Source: Ophioderma brevispina (Eukaryota > Echinodermata > Ophiuroidea > Amphilepidida > Ophiodermatidae). From it: a stretch of DNA of 64,000 nucleotides. Shown piece after piece: positions 24,701 through 36,700 of this stretch. The notes beneath the pieces were generated by a model. The model saw nothing but the letters and a program-made list of their open reading frames with translations, made no database searches and was not told the DNA's origin. The stretch is from NCBI GenBank assembly GCA_023653785.1, contig JAMKCH010022352.1, positions 1 through 64,000 on the forward strand. The letters run 5' to 3'. The stretch's first letter is position 1. Each line of letters opens with the position of its first letter. Made by a program: the position numbers and the translations under genes.

Positions 24701-27700
24701 CACCCCCTACATCAGCCAATTTTCTAGGTTATGTATAGAGCAAATGATATAATTACCCAATCAGAGCCGATAAAAGTCCATGGTCCTGATCATGATACCT
24801 TGTTCCTAGGTCCCCAGATTGTACCGGAAGTGGTCACAATTTTGGTATCGGAAGAAGCTACTATTTTTTGTCATTTACCCTTGAAATCTTAGGGCTAAAG
24901 GATATTTGGGTTTGGATGTTTAGGAGCAAAAATATGCCCCATTTTGGTCGACCAATATTAGATTTTACATCATTCTCTTTGGGATTACAAAATCAAGCTT
25001 TAATTCTCACTTCAAAACGGGTTGGAAATATCGGCGCAAAACTTAACAGGTGGTTTGAGTGAAGGCCATTCTATCAGATGAAAAATTTATAGACTTAAAT
25101 CGAGCCATTCCCCTTTAAAGCCTTACACACATACATAATATAGATCTATTTTGAATGGTTACCAATCAAGGTTTGATCATGTTATATCTGTAATAAGTCA
25201 ATCAAAGATACTTGAAAGAGAACCGGTATCAAGAATAACGTCACAATATACGTTATAAAACAATTATTAACCACATATGGAGTGGTTTCATGGGAAAAAT
25301 GGATTATCCTGACCATAAAACAAATTAAAAGCACTTTGTCTGACCATAGGCGCTATTTGAATTCGCGCACTGTATATGGGATATGTATTTGTGTTTCCTG
25401 CGATACGGAAACGGCACAGTATCGTCATACATCTTCACACAAGTTTCATAATGTGTATTTCCTATGGCATTATGCCCAAACATAAAATTTTATGATGACG
25501 GATTATGATGATGCCTTTCTTCTCTGGCCCTCCCCACGTTAATACACAACTAGCGCATTTTTAAATAGCACATTGGTCAATACTATATGGTTTTAATTCA
25601 TTGTTGTTAGGGTTGTATAATTCTGTTTTTCTATGAACACTCGGATTATGTGGTCAATAATTATTTTATGTGTATATCGTTAATATTATTCGTTGCACGG
25701 GTTCTCCTTTAAGAAAGGTGGTAGACTTCAGTGGGTTGAGGACTTTATCCCATAATTGGAAGGTATTTGGCCCAACCAGACAGAAACTGACTCAGAAGCA
25801 GTTTTACAAATTATGTAGCAGAACTTTTTAAAACGATTATATTCTTTGTTTCTCAGCTCACCCTTTGCCATATCTACTACTGAGTGCACGCCATTACACC
25901 CAGGTTGACTTTGTCATCGATGCTACGCTGAGCCAATACCAAACCACCAGATGATGACGACTGCAACAGAGAAAGAGACAGTACGTATGCTGTAACTCCC
26001 ATTCACAGAAGGACAGATCATTTTTAAAAATAAGTTCAGCCCTTGCGTTTGTGACAAAAGTCAGAGAGGGAGAGAAAGGGAGAGAGGCGAGGGAAGAGGG
26101 AGTATGTGAGTGAGTGAGTGCGAGGGGGAGGATAGAGAGAAAGAGAGAGAGACGAGAGGGGGGAGAAAGAGGGGGAGCACATTGGCAGATACAGGGGGCC
26201 CATTGGCAGATACAGGGGGCCCATTTCCCCCTCTTGCGACAACGTTACCTACTTACGTTGAGAAAAATACTCTGTAACCTACGAAATTTCAATTTGTTAC
26301 TCGCTATGACACGGTTAATAATTTAATGATGGGCTTCTCTTGGTTGAGAATTTACACAAACACAATTAAGATTTGGTTTTATAAAACGGTTGGCCATGAA
26401 TTATAAAGTGGGCACTACCAATTTAAAACCGTTTCTATCAAATATACATGAGAAAATGGGTTTTTTGTGAAATGAAAATTTGACACGGGTCCGCGCTTCG
26501 TGCCTGCCCCCCATGTGCGGATCCAGGGAGGGGGCAGACAGAGGGGGCGCACGCCTCCCGGTAATTCTGCAAAATCTTGCAAAATCATTTTGGAGACAAG
26601 TTCCAGCCTTCCGCCCCCCCTTCATTTTGTCGTTTTCAAATCCTGGATCCGCCCCTACCCCCCCCCGGGCCGATTCGCAGGAGGGGGACACCCCCCTCCC
26701 TGCCCGCCACCCACCCCCTGGGCCGTCTCCATAAAACACTCTACATATGAATAATTTCAATCAAAAACACCTTTGCATCAACATGTATAGGCCTACATGA
26801 AGCTCCCTACATCCCCAGAGCCGCGCCATGGCCACTTCGCGCCACTTGTTAACTTCAAAACCCACTCCCCCCTCCCACATCCCCCCTCCGGTATAGGTTC
26901 TGGAAAACGAAGTTGGTAAATGGGGGCCCGTAACTCCAACCGGTTCCCCCGGGCCCGCAATTTCTCTGGCGGCCAGTACACCCGCAACCCTAAATCTCAC
27001 TTTTTTTTGTTTTGTTTTTTTTATTTGTTTTGCTTTACCGTGGATCCGAATGAATGGTTTCCACCCTTGCAGCTGAATTTCATTAGCGCCAAATGATGTC
27101 ATGGCAAAAGCAGGAATAGTACTGGAAGGACGTTTAGGAATATCGTTATTATTGAGTAGAGAAGAAAAAAGTAAGTTGCAAGCCATAAAATTTTGTAAAA
27201 AATTTCAACCGAATTAACGAGAGAAATACATATCTGAATCCTGACCTAAATATATTGTGCAGATGGTATACTTCAATATGTTCTGTTAGTGGTGTGATAA
27301 AGCTCTTGCTAGCCCTAGTAGAATTCTGTTAAACTTATTTAGTTCACACAAATGATCTAGGAAGCTGTATGATAATGAACAGTTGGATGCCAATCCTTTA
27401 AAAAGTATGCTCCGAAGGTGGTATTTGATTAAGAAGTTAAAAATCATGCTTAAATCGCAACTTCTAAGTGTGTTCGTATAAGATGAAACAGACCTTGATG
27501 AAATTACATTGAGGATAACATTAGGAAGGCCAAGGTCATATGCAACCCTAGAGTATCTAGCAAAAACTTTTTGCCACAACTTGGAGCATCTCCCTCTGAC
27601 CAAATGTTAGAATATAAGTGGCAAAAAAATGGGGTCATTTACACCTTATTTTTTTTTTTTGCATGAACAGGGGATAGTAGCGTGCTATACTGCGCAAGTT

Positions 27701-30700
27701 GTATTGGTGGCTCGAGATTAACTTAGCAAACCATGGGGTTGGAAAAAAGCAGTAGTTAAATATAAAAGACTAACACATTTCAATGTAAGCTTAAGCCTTA
27801 ATTGTTTTAGTTATCTAGTAAATGTATATCTAAAGAAGAATTTGAAGCACAGGGAGTCGGGGGGTAACAGGGGTGGTGGTGGGGAAAAGCTTATCATTAG
27901 CCGGTGGTTATTTGGGACCATTGCAAATATGGGCATTTAGGGGTTTTTTCGGTGTCTTCGCTCGGCAGTAATTCACCAATGCCTTGGAAATCTGAAGAGT
28001 GACACTTGGGGATGCTATTTTAACATCAAACACATTCAACTTCCTCCATTTATCCTACTTCCCTCCCTTCTTTCCCTTCCCCTCCTCCAATCGTCTTGTC
28101 CTTCCTCCCTTTCTGGGCTGTTCTTTTCCATTTTCCAGTTTCCCAGTAGCTTGAACTAAATCTCTCGGTCCTTACCATCAGAAGAAATGTGCCCCCTTTT
28201 CACCCCACCCAATACTATAAGCCCAATTTTAGAGGTTATGTATATGATGACAGATGATATAATTAACACAATCAAGAGAACCCGAAAAAGTCCATGGTTG
28301 ACGATGATGCCTTGTTCCTAGGAGTCCCCAGATTTTACCGGAAGGTGGTAACAATTTGGTATCGAAGAAAGCTACTATTTTTGGCATTTACCCGTGAAAT
28401 CTTAGGGCTAAAGGACTATGTGGTTGGATGTCAGAGCAAAAAATGGCCCCATATTTTGGTCGACAAAGTAATTTACCACAGTACTCTATGGGGATTACAA
28501 AATCACGCTTTTAATTCTCACCAAAAAGGTTGAAATATCGGCGCAAAACTTAAAAGGTGTGAGGGGAAGGCCATTCTATAAAGAGGAAAAATTATAGACT
28601 TAAATCGAGCTATCCCCCTTAAGCATTACACAGATAAATAATATAGATCTATTTGAGTGGTATCATCAATGTTTGATCATGTTATATCTGTAAAAGTCCA
28701 ATCAAGGATACTTAAAGGAGAACCGTATCAGAATAACTACACAATATACGTTATAAAAACATTATTGAACACATATGGAGTTGTTCATGGAAAAATGGAA
28801 TTTATTACTACCAGAAAAAACAAATTAAAAGCACTGTCTGACCAGGCGTTATTTGAAATTCGCGCTTACTGTATATGGGATATGTATTTGTGTTATGCGA
28901 TACAGGCACAATAGCGTCACGCGTCTTCACACATGATGCTTTCATATGTGTATTTCCTATGGCAGTATGACCCAAACGTGCCGGTCGTATCGCATAACAG
29001 AGGTATACACTAGCGCATTTTTTAAATAGACACATGGTCAAACACTAGATGGTTTTAATTCATGTTAGGGTTGTATAATTCCTGTTTTTCTATGAAACCA
29101 CTCGATTATGTGGTCCATAATTATTTTATAGTGTAATATCGTTAATATTATTCGTTGCACGGGTTCTCCTTTAAGAAAGGGGTAGACGTCAGTGGGTGAG
29201 GACTTTATCCCATACTCGGAAGGTATTTGGCCACAGGACAGAAACTGAATCAGAAGCAGTTTTACAAATATATGTAGCATAACTTTTTACACGATTATAT
29301 TTCTTGTTTCCTCAGCCACCCTCTTGCCATATCGACTACTGAGTTGCACGCCATTACACCCAGGTTGCACTTTGTATCTGCTGCTACTGCTGGAGCCAAT
29401 ACCAAAAGCCACAATGATGAATGAAGTCACAGAGACAGTACGTATGCTTTAACTCCCATTCACAGAAGGACAATCATTTAAAAAATAAAAAAGTTCGCAG
29501 CCATTGGTTGGTGCAAAAGTCAGAGAGGGAGAGAAAGTGAGAGGGAGAGGGGAGGAGAGAGAGCAGGAAGAGTGAGTGAGTGAGGGAGTGAGTGAGTGAG
29601 AGGGGGAGGAGATAGAGAAAGAGAGAGAGGAGAGGGGCGAGGGAAGAAGAAGAGGAGCACATGGCAGATACAGGGGCCCATTGGCAGATGACAGGGGAGC
29701 CCATTCCCCTCATGCGGCAATGACACCTACTTACGTTGAGAAAAATACTCAGAACTACGAAAATTTCAAATTTGTAAGCGCTAGGCACGCGGTATAATTA
29801 ATTGCTGGGCTTCTCTTGGTTTGAGAATTTACACAAAACAATTAATTTTGTTTTATAAAAACGGTTTTCGTCATGAATTAATATGAAGTGGGCTACTTAA
29901 ATTTCAAATCGTTCTATCAATATACATGAGAAAAATGGGTTTTGGAAAAGGAACATGCCAAGGGTTCCGACCGCTTCGTGCAGGCACCCCAGGTGCGGAT
30001 CCAGGGAGGGGGCAGAGGGGCGCAAGCCCCGGTAATCTGCAAAAATCTTGCAAAATCATTTGGACAAAGTTTTCGCCTCAGCCCCCCCTTAATTTTGACG
30101 TTTTCAAATCTGGATCCGCCTCATACCCCCTCCCCGGGGCTCGCAGGAGGGGACCCCCCCCCCGCACCACCCCCTGGGCCGTCTTCATAAACACTCTACA
30201 TATGAAATATTTCCATAAAAACACCTTTGCATCAACAGTTAGCCGCATGAAGCTCCCACATGTCCCCGCGCCGCGCTGGCCACTTCGCAGTCACTGTTAA
30301 CTTCAAACCCCACCTCCCCCCTATCCCCCTCGGTATTAGGGTTCGGAAAACGATTGGTAAAAAGGGGCCGAAACTCCAAGGTTCCCCCGGGCCGCAATTT
30401 CTATCGGCGGCCCCCAGTACACCCGCAAACCCTAAAGCCCTTTTTGTTTGTTTTTTTTTTGTTTTTGATTTACAGTGGATCCGAATGAATGGAATCCCCC
30501 TTGCAGCTGGAATTTCATTAGCGCCAACTGATTATGGCAAAAAGCAGAAGTGTACTGGCGAAGGCGTTTAGTGTTTACGAATATCGTTATTATCTGAAGT
30601 AGATGAAGTCGGGGATGAAGGGAGAGAAAATTGTGTAATGGCTTAGGGGTTTGGTAAGGGGCCAAGCTGATTGTCACCCTGCACAACAACAATCCTGTCA

Positions 30701-33700
30701 TTTCCCATTTGAATTTTAGTGCACCACAGTTTCCGGCATTGAAAAGTCGATACCAAAAAACCATAAACAAACCAAACATCATGAAGAGACGATCCAGCGG
30801 AGGAATCCCCTTCGATGTTATCTATAAAATTAATCAACAAAATTATAATATTGGTTTGTGGGGTGCCGTCACCTTTGGTCTCTAAAATATTTTTTGCGGC
30901 CGCAGAAACAAAACAAACATTTTCTTGGATACCTAAATATAGGTTAGGGACAATCAAAGGCAGTTAGAATCCTTCAGGGAACACTTGACGGGGCCATGTT
31001 AATAAATAACATTGAAATGGTTTTTTTTTATGACCCCTTGAAGTGTGTAGGACTGTTGTAGAATAGAATAGAAAAGTGATTTTTTGTACGACAGGAGCGG
31101 TCACTGACACAGAAGCGAATAAATGAGACGAGGGGGTGTGGGTGGCGGGCGGGGGGGGGGGTGGGGTTTCGTTTTGGTTGATTTTTTTTTTGTTTTTCGT
31201 TTATTTGATTTTTTTTGTGTTTGTTGACACACTGTGGCTACAACGCCGCAAACCATGACCAGGCTTATGATCATACGAACAATTTTGGCATATTGGTGCA
31301 TTTCTCGCTAGACCCCCCTACTAGATAACAACATATACCGTATTCGTAACCTTTTTAATAGCTCAATTCTCGAAGTTCCCTTCATAATCGGTAAAATCAT
31401 ATTAGGCCTAGTTTCTGATAATAAAACGTAAAATATTTACATCCTGTTAATAATTTTCCGTAGATTTAATATTTTCTTCTTCAAAAATACCCACGGGTCG
31501 ATGACCGTTAGTTTCCGTCACCAACCAAGCGTGTTATTAACCATTTTTTCCTCTCCCCCTCGATTTTTTACCCAATTTTCGTATTACTTTGTGTCTCTTG
31601 GCCAGTTTTCCGTATTCTGATTAATTCCTTTCCTCATAACTCACCAAACTCCGTATATTGAGCTCTCGCTCATTCTGTAGTTTATGAATACTCCACGAGT
31701 CACATTAGCCTATCTATCTCTAATAACTTTTTTCATACTACGTTCTCGTACTTTTTGTCGTATCTGTAGCTCATGTAGTTTCCATTCTTGTAGAGAATAT
31801 CTACTGGTATCCGTAACCAGTACTACCTGTCCAGGCCCGGGTTGGTTGTCGGCGGCTAAACACCGATCCCCCATCAGGTTTTTTGTTAAGAAAACCGAGG
31901 AGGAGGGTAGCTGGTACCCTGGTAGAACTAAAAAATAACAATCTACTGTTAAGAGCGCCAGCTCTGGAGAGCTAAAGGCGGTCATCCAGCACTGCTTTAC
32001 CTGCTGCTTGCTTTGGGCGGAGGAATCCCCAAAGTCTAGGGCCACCACCGATAACGGTGGTTCGGAGTCAGGACGGGCTCCGGGCCGATAAAAAAACCGC
32101 TCCAAGAAATCCTCATGAAGAAATACAAGAGGGCACCAACCAGCCGAAGGTTGGGTGGGTTTCACCACCTACCCTAAGAGAAAGGTGAAAGGAATCGCCC
32201 CGGGCCGCCGAAAGCGTTTGCTTGCATCCTGACGGCTTTTAAACCTGACGGAGCGGCTCGGAGTGAGGGTTGGACGTTGCAGATAGGGAGCCAGGCGAGG
32301 GAAGGGTGTGGAGATTTGCGAAGAGTTAGAGTTAGGAAGAGGAAGGTGGATTGGGTGGTTGACTCCGGAGTGGAAGTTGGAGAGGGAGGGGGGGCTAGGA
32401 TGGTGGGAGTGAGGGAAGAAGTAGAAAAGTAGAAGTTGTGGTGGGCAGGACATAAGGACGGATTGGGGGGAGTGGGAGTATTGGTTAAGAAGGAACTGTG
32501 CGAGAAGGAAGTGGAGGTGAGAAGGAGGCGTGATAGGGTGATGCGGTGTAAGGGCGTTTGAGGCGGAGGGTAGTGAGGCTATTTGCGGTATGCTCGCAGA
32601 GCGGTTTGGGTCGCAAGCATGAAGCGAAGGAGCATTTTCTGATGTAGATGGCAGGGGAATGGATATGCAAAGTGGGGGTGAATTCGATTATCTGTGTTGG
32701 TGATTTCATGGCCCCTGGGGGGCACCGGGATCGCGGTTTGGTGGGGTTCACGGCGGGCCCGGGTTGGGACCGGGTTTGGGGCGCGCCCCTGGCAGGCCGG
32801 ATGCTGTTCGCGTTTTTGGCTGCGCCAGGGCGATGCTGCCCCTCGCGCCTCGTGGTTCGCCCGAGGCCCCCCGGCCGTGCCCTTTCGTCGGCGGCCCCGA
32901 GTCGCGCTGGATTTTGGCTTGTGGGTCCGGCGAGGACGCCCCGTTTTTGCCGCATGTTCGGTCTCCCTGGCCGTCCCCCCCTAGGTTTGGTGGTTGCCGC
33001 TGTGGGCCCCGTGGCCGGTGCCCCCCCGTGGTGCGGCCGGTCGGCCTGTGCGGCGGCCGGACCAGTTCTGGCGCTGCCAGCCGCCGCGCCACGCTGCCTG
33101 GAGCTGCGCTGTGGGAGCGTTGTGGGGGCTGGGTCCGCTCTGTGGGGGTGTTTTCAGCCGGGGTTTGTGCCCGGCGTGTGGCTGCGTGTGTGGGCCCCGG
33201 CCCGGGCGGACGCGCCCGCCCCGCTCCGGGGTGGTTGCCTGCGGCGGGCCGGCTGCGCCGGGCGCACGAGGCTGCGTCTACGGCCCTGCGGCGCATGGTC
33301 CGCCCGCGCCTCCAGTGAGGGTATCACCGACTTGCGACCGCGCGCCCCGCCCGTAGTGCGCGGGCTCGGCAGGCGTGGCGGCTGCGCGGGGGTGCTTGCG
33401 TGGCGGGCGCCGCCGCCCCCCCCCCGGGGTATACGTTGTGGAAGGGGGGCCTATGACCCCCCGGCCGGACCGGCCGGCCCACGCTTGTTGCGGGGGCCGC
33501 TGTATGCGCGGCCGTGCTGGCCCGTTGCCCTTCCGTGCGACCGATGCGGCAGGGTCTGGCCCGAGCCTCGGAGCGACTCTATGACTGCGGAAGGCCTGCC
33601 TGCGGCTCCGCGGGTGGAGGCTGCTTGTGGTGGCCCGGGCCCGTGCGCGAGGTCCGTCCGGACGCAGGGGTAACTGCATTGGCGACAAGCCCTCTGCCAA

Positions 33701-36700
33701 CCGGCAAGGTGTGGACCTCTCGGGCGTGCCTGTTGTGCGCTGCTTCTGCGCGTGGAGAGGATGAGGGATGGTTGTTCGTGATGAGGGAGTTGTTCAGAGG
33801 GGTGTTAGATGGGAGGAGGAATGCCGGTGGAGGGGGCTGTGAGTGTGTTAGGTTCCAATTTTAGGGAAAAAGGGGAGGCAATGAGCTGTGGTGAGTATAG
33901 GGGTGTTGTGAAGTTGTTGGAGCATGCGTTGAAAATTGTGGAGAGGGTACTAGAGAAAACAGAATGCGGAGGAGGATGGATGTGTGAAAAGTGGAGAGAT
34001 TGCATTTGGGTTTTATGGCAAGGGGAAGGGACGATAGATGCAGTGTTCCTTTTGGGAGGATGCAAGAGGAATATCGACAAAGGAAGAGCGTATATGTGCT
34101 TTGTGGACTGGAGAAGGGCCTTTGAGTTAGAGTAATGAGGAAAGTGATGGAGTGGCAATGAGGAAGAAGGGGCATACCAGAAGTGTTGGTTAGGAGAGGT
34201 GGATGGTATGTATGAAGGAGCAAAAACAAGAGTTAGAGTAGGGTCGGTTAAGTTGAGGGAGTTGAGGGAGGTGGGTGTTGCCTCAGGGTTTCTGTGCTGT
34301 CGCGTGGTTGTTTGCAATGTGGTTGATGTGGTGCGGAGAGTGCAAAGGAAGGTTTGATGAGTGAGATGCTGTATGCTGATGATTTAGTTTTAATGTGTGA
34401 GACATGGAGGGATTGAGGGAGAGATTGTAAGGGAAGAAGAAATTTGAGAAGTAAGGGCTGAAGGTCACTGGGAAGACTAAAGTGAGTGGTGGAGTGGGGA
34501 GGAGGGGACGGTGGTAGTGAGTAAGGTGACCCATGTGGAATATGTGAAAGAGGGATGAGGCAAATTCAAGTGTGGTGTGAGAAATTGGGACGTGGATTAT
34601 GGGAGAAGATGCACAAAGATGAGAGAGTGACCCCAAGTTTGGCAAGGGACTTTGTGTGTGGGAGATGCAGAAGAGGAGTGAGGGGTGGGGATGGAGGTGG
34701 AAAAGGTTGGTGATTGAGGTGGAAACAGTGAAGGAGTTCACATAACCTAGTGACAGGATTAGTGCGGGTGTGGTGGATGTGAGGGGGCTGTGACAGCAGA
34801 TGTACGGTTGGGTGGGTGAAGTTTAGAGAAGTGGAGAGTTGTTACTGGGGAGATTTCCTTTGAAGATAAAAGGATTTTGGGTTTGTATAGGAGTGTGTGA
34901 GTCCAGGATCGCTGCATGGGAGGGAGACATGGTGCCTGAGTGAAAATGAGATGGGGATTTTGAGAGGGCAGAGCGAGGAATGGTGAGAGCAATGTGTGGG
35001 TGAAATTTGATTGGATAGGAAGAAGACTGAGGATTTGATGCATGACAGATGTTGGGTTGGAAGAGGCGATGGGCCCCACAGACCGAAACTGGCGAAGGCG
35101 AATGTGTAAGATGGTATGGGCACGTGCTGAGGAAGGATGAGGAGCATGTTTGAAAAGGGCTTTTGAGTTTGAGGGTTGAGGTGGGGTGCGTTTGAGGGCA
35201 GAGTGGCCCGACCAAAGGAGACATGGAGCGGAAGCAAGTGGAGGAGGCAGAGTAGGAGGGTTGGGTTGAGATGGGAGGATGCATTGAATCTGGCGAAGTG
35301 AAAGGAGGGAGTAGTAAGGGCGATTGCTACGAATGTGAGGTGAATCCGGCAACCCCCGGTCGCGGGAGTACAAAACCGGATTAAAATAATAATAAAATAC
35401 AACCTCTTATATAGCGCCTTTACACACGAAGTCTCAATGTGCTGATTGCCAATTATTATAGCTGCCCGTAGAAAGGAATTGTCACAATCATTTCGCTTCC
35501 CCTAGGTGGCTGCTGGCTAAGCGACAACCCGATCAGCACTAGATGTAATATCACCATACAGTCCCCAATTGTCGCTTGGGTGGTACGAGGCCAATTGAGA
35601 CTAAGTACTTGCCCAAGGCCACAAAAACGTTCGGCCACGGCGGGCTCGAAAACTCACGACTGCTGGTCACGAGTCCTGCGCTTTTCCGCTGGACCAAACG
35701 TGCCCACAGTGACACGTAAACTTTGGTTTTACTAATATACTAAAACGTCAATAGTTCATCCCGTATAATTTCGATTCCGTTAACTTTTCTCTTCTCAAAG
35801 TACTCCCGGTGCTAAACCGTATATAGTCTCCCGTCACATCCCTCATTTTCCTTATAATACTCCTCAACTCCGTATAAAGTTCTTCGGAAAAGCGGATCCC
35901 CTAACCAGGTGTGAATCAAAACAAAAGTATCAGGTCCTGTTGTCCCGTAGGATTTCTACCTCGAAATTGTGCAACCCGCAACCCATATTCGCAAAGGTTT
36001 TCTTTGTTCCATTTTTATTATAACCCCTGTTTCCAGATACCGTATTATAGGTTTTTCTAATAGACCAAATGCAGTTTACCGTCCGTATTCCTATTCTTCT
36101 TCCAAAGTGGCAGGATTGACTGGCACTCACCAACCGTGTCTCGCCGCATCTCGGTCGTGCAAGAAGCGTTGAAAAAAACGGTACATCCTAACAGTCTCAG
36201 TATTTTTGTTTCTCAAACTCTCCTGTTATAGGACAGTCCCGGATCCCGCCATGCAGTGACAACAAATTGCGCTTGTACGCTGCCACTGTACACAGTCTGC
36301 GGCGGCGTGTTGCTACATAGTTACGCACAGCCACAGAGAAAATGGTGTTTTAAACCATAAATTGCATCAGTGACGCGATTCAGCTAGCAACGCGCGTTTT
36401 TCCTGTTATTTCCTCAGTAACTGAAAAGTGTGATAAAATGAATGTCCAAACGCCCCAGGCATGGTTAACCCACCCAATTCCAAAAATCGGAAACTCGAGG
36501 ATAGAGCCATCTCTGAGAACAATCGGGAAACAAGGTTGAGCATCCTTCTTTTATATTAGATTTAATCCCTCAGGAAAGTAAGGAGTGACGTCATCTTTTC
36601 CACAGCTATATATTGTACATGCATATCACACATGCTGACTTTGTACATCGGATACCAGATGTGCAGCTGCGCGACTTAACGCGATGTGCACATTTAACAC

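Larger units (their letters stand above)
23634..27156. repeat. Tandem duplication, unit A (~3.5 kb)
   Basis: Starts TAGAGAAGAAAAATTAAG. Co-linear with 27157-30600 over its whole length: AAAGCTCTTGCTAGCCCTAG at 23781 and 27298, the CT-rich block at 24530 and 28040, repeat R1, exon 8, the GA-rich microsatellite at 26062 and 29518, and the GGATCCAGG element at 26515 and 29996. Differences are mostly one-base indels. Unit A contains the better exon 8. Confidence 0.9.
27157..30600. repeat. Tandem duplication, unit B (~3.4 kb)
   Basis: Second unit of the head-to-tail pair, ending GTTATTATCTGAAGTAGATG. Alignment to unit A shows very many single-base insertions and deletions and few substitutions, especially at homopolymers. 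That pattern is more like raw long-read error than neutral divergence. It could be an unmerged haplotype or noisy read block in the assembly, or a real duplication sequenced poorly. Confidence 0.9.

Noticed and set aside
26401..26760. 119-codon minus ORF (and its partner at 29926-30300)
   Set aside because: Translation of the GGATCCAGG MITE and C-runs; duplicated with frameshifts in unit B.
32648..33673. 341-codon ORF as a novel Pro/Ala/Arg-rich protein
   Set aside because: It is co-linear with the endonuclease/RT region of the surrounding LINE; openness follows from lack of A.
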